Shown here piece after piece: positions 22,874-35,096 of a DNA stretch of 64,000 nucleotides (within the stretch, counting starts at the first letter, position 1; every line of letters begins with the position of its first letter). The notes beneath the pieces were generated by a model. That model made no database searches and had not been told where the DNA came from. It was given only the letters and a program-made list of their open reading frames with translations. The stretch comes from Vitreoscilla filiformis (GTDB taxonomy: Bacteria > Pseudomonadota > Gammaproteobacteria > Burkholderiales > Burkholderiaceae_C), in NCBI RefSeq assembly GCF_002222655.1, contig NZ_CP022423.1, positions 2,418,001-2,482,000 on the forward strand, given 5' to 3'. A program made the translations under genes and the position numbers.

Positions 22874-25800
22874 ATGCGGCTCAACCAGATCAAGCTTTCC
22901 GGCTTCAAGTCCTTTGCCGAACCAACGACGTTCCAACTGCCCGGCCAGCGCGTCGGCGTGGTCGGGCCGAACGGTTGCGGCAAGTCCAACATCATGGACG
23001 CGGTGCGTTGGGTGTTGGGCGAATCCAAAGCCAGCGAGCTGCGCGGCGAGTCCATGCAGGACGTGATTTTCAACGGCTCGGCCAACCGTAAACCCGCTGG
23101 CCGCTCCAGCGTGGAACTGGTGTTTTCCAATGAAGACGGCCGCGCCGGTGGCAGTTGGAGCCAATACGCCGAAATCGCCGTCAAGCGCGTGCTGACGCGG
23201 GACGGCACCTCCAGCTACTTCATCAACAACCAGCCGGTGCGCCGCCGCGATGTACACGATGTGTTCCTCGGCACCGGCTTGGGGCCACGCGCTTACGCCA
23301 TCATCGGCCAGGGCACGATCACCCGCATCATCGATTCCAAACCGGAAGAGCTGCGCCTGTTTTTGGAAGAAGCCGCTGGCGTCTCCAAATACAAAGAGCG
23401 TCGCCGCGAAACCGAATTCCGCCTGCGGGACACGCGAGACAACCTCACCCGCGTGGACGACATCCTGCGCGAACTGGGTGCCAACTTGGAGAAGCTGGAG
23501 CGCCAAGCCGAAGTGGCCACGCGCTACAAGACTTTGCAAGAAGCCGGCACGCTCAAGCTGCACCAGCTCTGGTTTTTGAAACACCGGGACGCGGCCACCG
23601 AAGCCCAGCGCGTGCATCTGGCGATGCTGGAAGCCACCAACGCGCTGGAAGCCCGCACCGCCGAGCTGCGCCATTTGGAAGCCGCTTTGGAAGAGGTGCG
23701 CCAGGCGCACTACACCGCGTCGGACGGTTTGCACGAGCGCCAAGCGGATCTGGCCGCTGCCGCCGCTGAGGTCAGCCGCTTGGAGGAGCGCATTCGCCAC
23801 GTTGTCGAGGGGCGCCAGCGCACCCAGGCGCGTTGGGCGGAGCTGCGTGCCCAGGCGGCGCAGTGGGCCGAACGCGCCGAGCAGGCCGAGGCCGAGCAAG
23901 AGGCGCTGGCCGAGCAGATCGCCTTGGCGCAGGAGCAGGCCGAAATCCTCGCTGCTCGCGCCGAAGAGCAGGCCGAAGACACGCCGCAGCACGAAGACGC
24001 CCTGCGCAGCGCCCAACAGCGGGCGGCGCAACAGCGCGGCCAAGTTGGCCAGGTGCAGCAGCAGTTGCAATTGCTCGCGGCGGAAAGCCGCCATCTGGAC
24101 GAACAACATCGCAGCTTGCGCAGCCGGGTGGATCGGCTGAGCGCGGAACGCCGGGGGTTGGCGGCGCCGGATGCGGCGCGGCTGGACGCCCTGCGCGAGC
24201 AGCTCGCCCAAGTTCAAGCCCTGAGTGACGACGCCCAAGCCCGCCTGCACGCCTTGAGCGAGCAACTGCCCCAAGCCGAAGACCAGCGCCGCCACGCCCA
24301 GCAAGCCGCCAACGAGGCCACCGCCCGCCACACCGATTTGCACGCCCGCCTGGACGCCCTGCGCACGCTGCAAGACAAGGTGCAGCGCGGCGGCAAGCTG
24401 CAACCGTGGTTGGAGAAACACGGGTTGGCGGGGTTGGCGGGGATGTGGCAGCACGTCCACATCGAACCGGGTTGGGAAACGGCGCTGGAAGCGGCGTTGC
24501 GCGAGCGCTTGCACGCGCTGCCGGTGAGCCAGTTGGAGCGGCTGCAAGGGTTGGCGCTGGATGCGCCGCCGGCGAAGTTGGCGTTTTATGCGGTGGGGAG
24601 TGCCCCCTCTCCCCAACCCCTCTCCCGCGAGGGGAGAGGGGCTTCAGAGACGTTGGTGGACTTGTTGCGGGTGCGCGATCCGGCGCTGCGCTCGGTGTTG
24701 GCGGATTGGCTGGCCGGTGTGGCCGTGGCCGATTCGCTGGCGCAGGCGCTGGCGCAGCGGGATCGTTTGACGCCGGGCGGCTGTTTCATCACCCGCGAGG
24801 GGCACAGCGTCAGTGCGCACGCCATCGGGTTTTATGCGCCGGATTCAGAGCAAGCCGGGTTGCTCGCCCGTCAGCACGAGATTGAAAACTTGGAGCGTGC
24901 CAGCCGCGCCCAAGCCCTGCTCGCGGAGGACGCCCGCACCGCCCTGGCCCGCGCCGAGCACGCGCTGGCCGACGTTCAGCAGCAATTGGTCCAAGCGCGG
25001 CGCGAGGCCACGCAAATGCAGCAAACGGCGCATCAGGTGCAGGTGCAGTGGTTGCAGCTCTCACAACAGGCCGAGGCGGCGCGCAGCCGGCATCGCCAAT
25101 TGGATGACGAGCTGGCCGACCTGAACGCCCAACTCGACGATGTGGCCGAACGTCGCGCCACCGGCGAAGCGCGGTTCGAGGAACTCGATCTGGCCTTGGC
25201 CGAAGCGCAGGAGCGTTTCACCGCGCTGGAAGATGCGGTGATCGCCGCCGAACGGCGTTTGAGCAGCGCCCGCGAGCACCAGCGCGTGGCCGAACGTCAG
25301 GCGCAGGAAGCGCAGTTTCAGGCGCGCACGTTGGCTTCCCGCCGAGGCGAGTTGGAACGCGGCATCACCACCGCACGCCAACAGCAGCGCGAGGCCGAAC
25401 AGGCGCAGCAGCGCACACAAGCCGAACTCGCCCACTTTGATGACGATGCTGCGCAAGCCGGGCTGCACGAAGCGCTGGCGCTGCGGGTGGCGCGGGAAGC
25501 AGCCCTGTCCGCCGCCCGGGCTGCGTACGACGACCTCAGCCACCGCCTGCGCCAAGGCGACGAGCAGCGCCAAACGCTGGAACGCGCCATGGCCCCGCTG
25601 CGCGACGCCATCACCCGGTTGCAGCTCGAAAGCCAAGCCGCCGAGCTGGGGGGGGCGCAGTATCTGGAACAGTTGCAGGGGGCGGGCGTCGATCTGGCGG
25701 CGCTGGGGCAGTTGATCGAGCTGAACGGCGTCAAACTCTGGGGCTTGCAAGGTGAGATCGACCGCATCAACCGCGAAATGAACGCCCTCGGTGCCGTCAA

Positions 25801-26401
25801 CTTGGCGGCCTTGGAAGAACTCAGCGCCACCCGCGAGCGCAAAACCTTTCTGGACGCCCAAAACGCCGATCTCACCCAGGCCATGCAAACCCTGGAAGAC
25901 GCGATCCACAAAATCGACCTGGAAACCCGCGAGCTGCTGCAAGGCACGTTCAACCAAGTGAACGACGGCTTTGGCCGCATGTTCCCCAGCTTGTTCGGCG
26001 GCGGTAACGCCAAACTGGTGATGACGGGGGAGGACATCCTCGAATCCGGCGTGCAAGTCATGGCGCAGCCGCCGGGTAAGAAAAACGCCACCATCCATTT
26101 GCTGTCCGGCGGGGAGAAGGCGCTCACGGCCATCGCCCTGGTGTTTGCGATTTTCTTGCTGAACCCCGCGCCATTCTGTCTGCTGGACGAAGTGGACGCG
26201 CCGCTGGACGACGCCAACACCGAGCGTTATGCCAAGCTTGTGACGCAGATGTCCGAAAGCACGCAGTTCCTGTTCATCTCACACAACAAAATTGCGATGG
26301 AAATGGCCGAACAGTTGATCGGCGTGACCATGCAGGAGCAAGGTGTGTCGCGTATCGTCGCGGTGGACATGCAGGCGGCCGTGGGCATGCTCGCCGCCTG
26401 A
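22874..26401 (+). CDS. smc: Chromosome segregation protein SMC
   Basis: A 1175-residue SMC ATPase that compacts and separates chromosomes, normally with ScpA and ScpB. The N-terminal head has Walker A GPNGCGKSN and the Q-loop; long coiled coils (about 170-500 and 680-1020) flank a hinge (about 515-670); the C-terminal head has the signature LLSGGEKALTAIA and Walker B FCLLDEVDAPLDD. A 39-base arm of the dispersed palindromic repeat lies in frame inside the hinge coding region (residues about 575-590, reading SPQPLSREGRG), an insertion that appears to be tolerated. The next gene, zipA-like, starts 28 bases after the stop. Confidence 0.96.
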   Translation: MRLNQIKLSGFKSFAEPTTFQLPGQRVGVVGPNGCGKSNIMDAVRWVLGESKASELRGESMQDVIFNGSANRKPAGRSSVELVFSNEDGRAGGSWSQYAEIAVKRVLTRDGTSSYFINNQPVRRRDVHDVFLGTGLGPRAYAIIGQGTITRIIDSKPEELRLFLEEAAGVSKYKERRRETEFRLRDTRDNLTRVDDILRELGANLEKLERQAEVATRYKTLQEAGTLKLHQLWFLKHRDAATEAQRVHLAMLEATNALEARTAELRHLEAALEEVRQAHYTASDGLHERQADLAAAAAEVSRLEERIRHVVEGRQRTQARWAELRAQAAQWAERAEQAEAEQEALAEQIALAQEQAEILAARAEEQAEDTPQHEDALRSAQQRAAQQRGQVGQVQQQLQLLAAESRHLDEQHRSLRSRVDRLSAERRGLAAPDAARLDALREQLAQVQALSDDAQARLHALSEQLPQAEDQRRHAQQAANEATARHTDLHARLDALRTLQDKVQRGGKLQPWLEKHGLAGLAGMWQHVHIEPGWETALEAALRERLHALPVSQLERLQGLALDAPPAKLAFYAVGSAPSPQPLSREGRGASETLVDLLRVRDPALRSVLADWLAGVAVADSLAQALAQRDRLTPGGCFITREGHSVSAHAIGFYAPDSEQAGLLARQHEIENLERASRAQALLAEDARTALARAEHALADVQQQLVQARREATQMQQTAHQVQVQWLQLSQQAEAARSRHRQLDDELADLNAQLDDVAERRATGEARFEELDLALAEAQERFTALEDAVIAAERRLSSAREHQRVAERQAQEAQFQARTLASRRGELERGITTARQQQREAEQAQQRTQAELAHFDDDAAQAGLHEALALRVAREAALSAARAAYDDLSHRLRQGDEQRQTLERAMAPLRDAITRLQLESQAAELGGAQYLEQLQGAGVDLAALGQLIELNGVKLWGLQGEIDRINREMNALGAVNLAALEELSATRERKTFLDAQNADLTQAMQTLEDAIHKIDLETRELLQGTFNQVNDGFGRMFPSLFGGGNAKLVMTGEDILESGVQVMAQPPGKKNATIHLLSGGEKALTAIALVFAIFLLNPAPFCLLDEVDAPLDDANTERYAKLVTQMSESTQFLFISHNKIAMEMAEQLIGVTMQEQGVSRIVAVDMQAAVGMLAA
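24603..24641. repeat. Half copy of the dispersed repeat inside smc
   Basis: CCCCCTCTCCCC followed by the hairpin CCCCTCTCCC/GGGGAGAGGGG matches the left arm of the 124-bp element at 57871. Its length is a multiple of three, so the smc frame is kept. It sits in the hinge coding region. Confidence 0.88.
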
Positions 26402-26429
26402 GGCCCGCCACAGACCACGGAAAGCGGTG

Positions 26430-27491
26430 ATGACTCTGACGATTGGCTTGATCCTGGTGGCCCTGCTGCTGCTGGCGTTGATGGGGCTGCACGTGCTGTG
26501 GACGACGTACCGCGCCCGTCAAGCCCGCCGCCGCGCCGATGCGGACGCCGCTGCCGCCGCCGCAGCGGCGACGACCTTGCAGGGTGAGGTCGATCCGGCC
26601 AGCTTGGGGGGCGTGCAGGCGTCGGTGCTGTGGAAAAGCGAACCGCCCCGGCCACAGCCGCTGCGCCGCGCGCCGCGCATCGATGCACTCATCGATGCCA
26701 TCGCCACCCTCACGCCGGAATCACCGGTGAGTGGCGATCTGATCTTGCAGCATCTCAGTTTGGTGCGGCGGGCGGGCAACAAACCGCTGTACGTCGAGGG
26801 TTACCACGCCCAAACCGACGCCTGGGAGGTGCCCAGCGCTGGCCGGCGTTACACCGAGGTGCAGGTGGCGGTGCAACTGGCCAACCGCCACGGGCCGCTC
26901 AACGAAATCGATTTTGCGGAATTCACCCAAAAAGCCGAAAGTTTGGGCGAGGCGCTGCGCGCCTTGGTCGATCTGCCGGACATGATCGAGGCCGTGAACC
27001 GCGCCCGCGAGCTGGACGCGTTTTGTTCCCACAACGATGTGAAGCTGGTGGTGTACTTGTGCCCGGCGGTCGGCTCATGGTCGCTGGAGACGGTGCAAGC
27101 CTGTGCGCAACGCCACGGTTTTGTGCCGAGCACGATCGCGGGGCGCATGGTGTTGATGTCCATGGAGGAGGATGCGCCGCCCGTGCTGGTGTTGAGTTTC
27201 GACGCGCAGGCCGCGCTGGCAGACGATCCCGGCGAAGCGGTGTTGCAGCACATCGCCCTGAGTTTGGACGTGCCGCAATCCCCGCCCGAGGCGGAGCCGT
27301 TTGCGACGTGGTACTTGTGCGCCCGTCGCTTGGCCGAGGATTTGGGCGCCAAGGTGCTGGACGACCAAGGCGACCCGCTGGGCTTGCAGGCGTTTGAAAG
27401 CATTGGCGCGACCCTGCAAACCCTGTATCTGGAACTGGCGCGCCACGAACTGGCCGCCGGCAGTGCGGCGGCCCGGCGTTTGTTCAGTTGA
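26430..27491 (+). CDS. zipA: ZipA-like cell division protein
   Basis: A 353-residue membrane-anchored protein. Residues 3-24 form an N-terminal membrane anchor, followed by a basic/Ala-rich linker (30-60) and a C-terminal ZipA-type FtsZ-binding domain (about 215-345, including VVYLCPAVGSWSLETVQACA and LVLSFDAQAAL). Sequence similarity of this family to enterobacterial ZipA is low, but the smc-zipA-ligA gene order supports it. ATG 26430 directly follows an in-frame GTG. Its end overlaps the convergent PEP-CTERM gene by 8 bases. Confidence 0.8.
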   Translation: MTLTIGLILVALLLLALMGLHVLWTTYRARQARRRADADAAAAAAAATTLQGEVDPASLGGVQASVLWKSEPPRPQPLRRAPRIDALIDAIATLTPESPVSGDLILQHLSLVRRAGNKPLYVEGYHAQTDAWEVPSAGRRYTEVQVAVQLANRHGPLNEIDFAEFTQKAESLGEALRALVDLPDMIEAVNRARELDAFCSHNDVKLVVYLCPAVGSWSLETVQACAQRHGFVPSTIAGRMVLMSMEEDAPPVLVLSFDAQAALADDPGEAVLQHIALSLDVPQSPPEAEPFATWYLCARRLAEDLGAKVLDDQGDPLGLQAFESIGATLQTLYLELARHELAAGSAAARRLFS

Positions 27492-28230
27492 GGCGGCGGC
27501 GGCGGGCGCCCAACAAACCCAGCGCCCCGAGCCACAGGGCCAACGTGGCAGGTTCAGGCACCGAAGAGACGGTGCCACCGCTGCCCGTCGTCAAACCGAT
27601 GGCGCCGATCTTCACGCTGCCTTGGGCCGAGGAGGTGTTGTCACCCATGTAGATGAAATTGGTCTGGGTGTAGACGCTGCCGAAGCTGCTGTAGTCGCGC
27701 ATCGCACCGGTCAGCAGCGTGGTGGCGCCGCTGCTCAGGCTGTAAAACCCGTCTTGCAACGTCAGGCTGTAGTTGCGCAACAAGGTGGTGTTGAAGCTGG
27801 CACTCTCAGCGTGCAAAAAATCCGCACCCGATTGGGCCCAAATCTGGGTCGCCCAGAAACCCAGCTCAATGCCGCGATGTTCACTGTCCAACAAGATGAC
27901 AGAAAAGCCGGCGCGGTTGGCGTTGGCGTGGCTTTCGCTGACGGTTTGGAAGCTGAAGTTCAGCGTCGTGCCGGTGTCACTGTCGATGGTTTGATCGGTG
28001 CGGGCGATGCCGCTCTTCAACGAGTTCGACCCGGTGGAACTGAGGTTGAACAACCCGTTCTGGACTTGGGCGGTGCCCAAAAAATCCACCATCACCCAGT
28101 CTTGCTGCGAGGGCAGGGTTTGGGTGCTGGGGTCGTACAGCACATCGGCGTGCGCCACACTGGCTCCGAGGGCCAGGGCACCGATCGCCAACCAGCGACG
28201 GCAAGAAGATGAGAAAGCAGGTGCGTTCAT
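27484..28230 (-). CDS. PEP-CTERM sorting-domain protein
   Basis: A 248-residue exported protein: signal peptide at about residues 1-28 (ending HA-D), a beta-rich middle of about 190 residues resembling a lectin/concanavalin-like fold (FSFQTVSESHANANRAGFSV, IELGFWATQIW), and a C-terminal PEP-CTERM tail VPEPATLALWLGALGLLGAR plus RRRR for recognition and cleavage by an exosortase (EpsH/XrtA). Such proteins are usually linked to extracellular polysaccharide. No exosortase lies in the window. It interrupts the zipA-ligA order and faces both neighbours. Confidence 0.88.
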   Translation of the reverse strand: MNAPAFSSSCRRWLAIGALALGASVAHADVLYDPSTQTLPSQQDWVMVDFLGTAQVQNGLFNLSSTGSNSLKSGIARTDQTIDSDTGTTLNFSFQTVSESHANANRAGFSVILLDSEHRGIELGFWATQIWAQSGADFLHAESASFNTTLLRNYSLTLQDGFYSLSSGATTLLTGAMRDYSSFGSVYTQTNFIYMGDNTSSAQGSVKIGAIGLTTGSGGTVSSVPEPATLALWLGALGLLGARRRRLN

Positions 28231-28277
28231 GATGTGTGACCAGGGTTGGTGAAATTGCTGTTGTGCGCTCATCCTAA

Positions 28278-31210
<2,933 letters not shown>

Positions 31211-31257
31211 GGCTGTGCCTTGGTAAGAGGAGCGGCACATTCTGCCGGACATGGGCC

Positions 31258-31992
31258 TCAGCGCGGGCTGAGCGTCAACGTCGCGTTCAGCAGCACCAAG
31301 GTGGAGCCGGCTTCATAACCCGAGTCTTGGCCCAGGCCCCACCACACGCGGCCTTGCGCGTCGGTGGTGACGGTGATGGGTGTGGTGGTGCGCAAGGTTT
31401 TGCGTTCGGTGGTGCCGTATTGGCAATCGGTGGCGCTGTTGGCGATGTGGCCCAGCATCTGGCCTTCGGTGCCGGATTGGGCTTGGTTGCCCTTGTCGAT
31501 CGACAGCACCCATTCGCCATCATCTTGGCGCACCGTCTGCGGTTCGCTGCCGCTCACCGTGGTCTTAACGTAGACCGACTCGCCCGGCGAGCCTCCCACG
31601 CCCAAACATCCCTGCGGCACGCTGGCCGCCAGGGTCACACTGACTTCGGCCTGGTACACGCTGGAAGGCGCCAGCCCCGTGACTGGACGCTTGATGTAAG
31701 CGTACATGTCATCGCTGTGGTTGGTGCCGCTGATGGCCACGGCCCGTTGTTGGATGGGCGCTGGCAACGTGTCCGTCAAGCTCAGCGTGACGTTGCTGGG
31801 CTCAGTGCCATCGGTGTAATCCGAATACCCCAGCGTCCAAGCCGGCGGAATGTGATCAAACGTCACCGCCACGGTGACGGGCTCGGTGCCGATATCGTCC
31901 GCACCGCCGCAAGCGCTCAGGCCAGCCATCGCCGGCAGCACCGCGCCGCTGGCCCCCGCCACTCGACGCATCTGTGAAAAAACAGTTGACAT
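31258..31992 (-). CDS. Putative lipoprotein of unknown function
   Basis: A 244-residue exported protein with a basic start and a lipobox GLSAC (Cys28), followed by a beta-strand-rich, aromatic and Thr/Ser-rich body (ITVTTDAQGRVWWGLGQDSG). Cys residues at about 129 and 188 could form a disulfide. No recognised domain. Related sequences in this order are annotated only as hypothetical lipoproteins as far as I can tell. It lies 34 bases downstream of amiC. Confidence 0.65.
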   Translation of the reverse strand: MSTVFSQMRRVAGASGAVLPAMAGLSACGGADDIGTEPVTVAVTFDHIPPAWTLGYSDYTDGTEPSNVTLSLTDTLPAPIQQRAVAISGTNHSDDMYAYIKRPVTGLAPSSVYQAEVSVTLAASVPQGCLGVGGSPGESVYVKTTVSGSEPQTVRQDDGEWVLSIDKGNQAQSGTEGQMLGHIANSATDCQYGTTERKTLRTTTPITVTTDAQGRVWWGLGQDSGYEAGSTLVLLNATLTLSPR

Positions 31993-32025
31993 AAAACCCC
32001 CTCGGTTGCTTCGAAACCCCCACCC

Positions 32026-33495
32026 TCAAGCCGTGCGACGCCTCGACGCCGGCTTCTTCGCAAAATAACGATCAATGCCCTTCATGATGGCCTCGACCAG
32101 TTTGCGCTGATAGGCCGGCGAGTTGAGTTTGCGTTCCTCCTCGGGGTTGGAGATGAACGCGGTCTCCACCAAGATGGACGGCACATCCGGCGCCTTGAGC
32201 ACCGCAAAACTGGCTTGCTCGACTTGGTTTTTGTGCAAGCGCCCGACCGTGCCCAGTGAATCCAGCACTTCGCGGCCAATCGTCATGCTGTCGCGGATTT
32301 GGGCGGTGGTGCTCATGTCCAACATGACGCGCAACACCCCCGCATCCCGCGAGGCTGTGTTGACCCCGCCGATCAAATCCGAGGTGTTTTCCTTTTGTGC
32401 CATCCACCGCGCCGCGCTGCTGGAAGCCCCCGAAGTGCTCAACACAAACACACTGGCCCCACGCGCCTCTGGCCGGGTGAAAGCATCGGCGTGGATCGAA
32501 ATGAACAAGTCGGCCCGCACCCGGCGCGCCTTGATGACACGCTCATGCAACGGCACGAAAAAATCCGCGTCCCGCGTCATCATGGCGCGCATGTTGGGGC
32601 GGGCGTTGATGCGTTTGCGCAGTTGTTGGGCGATGTCCAGCACCACGTCTTTTTCCCGCAACCCGGACGGGCCCACCGCACCCGGATCCTCACCCCCGTG
32701 CCCCGGATCGATCGCCACCACAAACAGTTGTTTGAAGCTGCCCCGCCCGCCCACGCTGGGACGATTCACGGGCCGGCTGTCCGGCGGCACACGCGGGCGC
32801 GGACGGGTCGGATCGGGCGACCACCCCTGGTAAGTCGGATCGATGCGCAACAAGAACTGCTCGATCTCGTCCGAATCCGGATCGATCATCTCCGGCACCC
32901 CCGACGCAGCTTCAGAAGCCCCAGGGATCGCCGCCGCTGCGGCGGCAGCGGCTTCCGGCTCCAGCGCTTGGGCGAAGGCGTACAGCTCGGCACGGCGGGT
33001 GAGGTCATCGTCGTTGGCCAGCTCGACGGCTTTTTCGCGGATCATGGCCTGGATGGGTGTGGTTTCCTGCTGGGGATACAGGTCAAACACCAGCCGGTGT
33101 TTGTAAGGCCCCGCCGGCGCCAGCGCGAACTGCTCGGGCTTGATGCCCTGCTTGAGATCGACCACCAAGCGCACCACGTCCGCCTGAAACTGCCCCACCC
33201 GGATGGCCGCGATGTACGGATCGCCCGGTTTGACCTTGCCCACCAACTCCCGCAACTCGGGCGTGAGCTGGTGCCCGGTGAAGTCCACCACCAAGCGATC
33301 GGGGCCGGTGGTCACGAAGTGAGTGGCTTTGAGGGGGGTGTCCGACTCCACCGTCATCCGGGTGTAGTCGCTGGCGGGCCACACCCGCACCCCGATGACG
33401 CTGGCGCCATAGGCCAGTTCCGCTGGGCCGAGGGTCAAGGCCACCCAGCCCAGGGAGGCATGGGTGAAGTGGGTCAGGGCATGTCGTCGCTTCAT
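32026..33495 (-). CDS. amiC: N-acetylmuramoyl-L-alanine amidase AmiC
   Basis: A 489-residue periplasmic cell-wall amidase needed for daughter-cell separation. A signal peptide (about 1-29, with an RR pair near the start compatible with Tat export) is followed by an AMIN septum-targeting domain (about 35-150), a Pro/Ala-rich linker and an Amidase_3 catalytic domain (about 260-480) with DPGHGGEDPGA, REKDVVLD, SIHADAF and VETAFISN carrying the zinc ligands and catalytic Glu. ATG 33495 overlaps the tsaE stop (ATGA), the conserved tsaE-amidase arrangement. Confidence 0.95.
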   Translation of the reverse strand: MKRRHALTHFTHASLGWVALTLGPAELAYGASVIGVRVWPASDYTRMTVESDTPLKATHFVTTGPDRLVVDFTGHQLTPELRELVGKVKPGDPYIAAIRVGQFQADVVRLVVDLKQGIKPEQFALAPAGPYKHRLVFDLYPQQETTPIQAMIREKAVELANDDDLTRRAELYAFAQALEPEAAAAAAAAIPGASEAASGVPEMIDPDSDEIEQFLLRIDPTYQGWSPDPTRPRPRVPPDSRPVNRPSVGGRGSFKQLFVVAIDPGHGGEDPGAVGPSGLREKDVVLDIAQQLRKRINARPNMRAMMTRDADFFVPLHERVIKARRVRADLFISIHADAFTRPEARGASVFVLSTSGASSSAARWMAQKENTSDLIGGVNTASRDAGVLRVMLDMSTTAQIRDSMTIGREVLDSLGTVGRLHKNQVEQASFAVLKAPDVPSILVETAFISNPEEERKLNSPAYQRKLVEAIMKGIDRYFAKKPASRRRTA

Positions 33496-33986
33496 GGCAG
33501 TGTCAGCAGGCGTTGGCCGATCGGGCTGTGGGCGCACAGGTGCAGCTCACGGGTGTCATCGGGTTGCAAGGTGATGTGCAAGCTCACATCAGGCGGTGGC
33601 AGCCAAGGGTGGGCTTTGTCGGCCCATTCACTCAGGCACAGCCCGGGCTGGGCGAACACATCGCGGAATCCCGCATCTTCCCACTCACGCGGGTCGGTGA
33701 AACGGTAGAAATCAAAATGAGCGATGTCGAGTGGCTGCCCGCTGGGGCCTGTCACCCGGTAGGGCTCCATGACCGTGTAGGTGGGGCTCTTGATGCGCCC
33801 CCTCACCCCCAGCGCCCGCAGCAAGTGACGCACGAAGGTGGTTTTGCCGGCGCCCAGTGGGCCGTGGAGTTCGAGGCGAGCGTGGACGATGTCGGGCTGG
33901 GCCGCCAAGGTCTGGGCGAAGTGGGCACAAGCGGCCTCGTCGGGCCAGTGCAGGCGGCGGGTTTCTAAAATCGGCGGATGGTTCAA
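33492..33986 (-). CDS. tsaE: tRNA threonylcarbamoyladenosine ATPase TsaE
   Basis: About 164 residues. Walker A GPLGAGKTTFVRHLL, switch SPTYTVMEPY, HFDFYRF and the LCLSEWADKA block are all family marks. TsaE is the ATPase of the TsaBDE complex that makes t6A37 in tRNA. No ATG precedes the first conserved residues; TTG at 33986 (or 33992) is the likeliest start. The 5' end overlaps the divergent queG start by 9 bases, so both promoters lie within the opposite gene. Its stop overlaps amiC. Confidence 0.88.
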   Translation of the reverse strand: MNHPPILETRRLHWPDEAACAHFAQTLAAQPDIVHARLELHGPLGAGKTTFVRHLLRALGVRGRIKSPTYTVMEPYRVTGPSGQPLDIAHFDFYRFTDPREWEDAGFRDVFAQPGLCLSEWADKAHPWLPPPDVSLHITLQPDDTRELHLCAHSPIGQRLLTLP

Positions 33987-35096
33987 GATCAAGAGGCCAC
34001 GCGGGCCGAGCAGGTCATCGGGCAGCAGGTCGTTTCGGCTTTGTTGCAGCGCGCCAAAGCGCTTGGATTCTCCCAGATCGGCATTGCCGACGTGTCCCTG
34101 GAGAGCGCCGAACCCGGCCTGCTCGCCTGGCTCGAAGCGGGCTTTCACGGCAGCATGGCTTACATGGCCCAGCACGGCCTCAAGCGGGCCCGGCCCGCAG
34201 AATTGCTGCCCGGCACAGTGCGTGTCATCACCGCCCGCATGGACTACCTGCCCGAGCGCCCCGGCACCGACTGGCGGGTGCTCGAACACACCCGGCTGGC
34301 TCAACCCGCCCAAGCGGCCCTCAGCGTCTACGCCCGGGGGCGGGACTATCACAAAGTGCTGCGCCAGCGTCTCCAACGTTTGGCCGATGGGCTGGCGGAC
34401 GATCTGGGCGCCCTGCCCCATTGGCAAGCGCGTGTGTTCACCGACTCGGCCCCCGTGCTGGAAGTCGAACTGGCCAGCCGCAGCGGGTTGGGATGGCGCG
34501 GCAAACACACCTTGACGGTGTCCCGAGAGGCGGGTTCGCTGTTTTTTCTGGGGGAGATTTTCGTCAACGTGCCGTTGCCGGTGACGCCGCCCGTGTCGGC
34601 ACACTGTGGCGCTTGCACGGCCTGCCTCACGGCGTGCCCGACCGGGGCCATCGTTGCGCCTTACCGGCTGGATGCGCGGCGCTGCATTTCTTACTTGACG
34701 ATCGAACACGCGGGGCCCATCGATGTCCACCTGCGCCCGCTGCTGGGCAACCGCATTTATGGCTGCGACGACTGCCAGTTGGTGTGCCCCTGGAACAAGT
34801 TTGCCCGCACCACGCCCCTGCCCGACTTCGCCCCCCGCCCCGCCCTGGACGGCCCCCCGTTGCTGACGCTGTGGGCTTGGGACGAACCCCAGTTCTTACG
34901 CCAAACCGAGGGCAGCCCGATTCGCCGCATCGGCTACGGGCGTTGGCGACGCAATTTGGCCATTGCTTTGGGCAACGCGCTGGCGGCGGGAGATGCGGCG
35001 TCGGACACGATCCGCCACGCGCTGTGGGCCGCCCGCTCCAGCGCTGACGACTTGGTGGGCGAGCACATCGACTGGGCCTTGGCTCAAGCCGTCTGA
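33978..35096 (+). CDS. queG: Epoxyqueuosine reductase QueG
   Basis: A 372-residue cobalamin- and iron-sulfur-dependent enzyme catalysing the last step of queuosine synthesis in tRNA. Two [4Fe-4S] ligand sets are present: HCGACTACLTACPTGAI and YGCDDCQLVCPWN. The N-terminal domain has the DUF1730 pattern (YLPERPGTDW, YARGRDYHKVLRQRL). Divergent from tsaE with overlapping 5' ends, and convergent with the AEC transporter gene (13-base overlap). Confidence 0.95.
   Translation: MVQDQEATRAEQVIGQQVVSALLQRAKALGFSQIGIADVSLESAEPGLLAWLEAGFHGSMAYMAQHGLKRARPAELLPGTVRVITARMDYLPERPGTDWRVLEHTRLAQPAQAALSVYARGRDYHKVLRQRLQRLADGLADDLGALPHWQARVFTDSAPVLEVELASRSGLGWRGKHTLTVSREAGSLFFLGEIFVNVPLPVTPPVSAHCGACTACLTACPTGAIVAPYRLDARRCISYLTIEHAGPIDVHLRPLLGNRIYGCDDCQLVCPWNKFARTTPLPDFAPRPALDGPPLLTLWAWDEPQFLRQTEGSPIRRIGYGRWRRNLAIALGNALAAGDAASDTIRHALWAARSSADDLVGEHIDWALAQAV

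Noticed and set aside
33492..34730. A 412-residue form of TsaE
   Set aside because: The extra N-terminal part is antisense to queG and has no similarity; TsaE proteins are about 160 residues.
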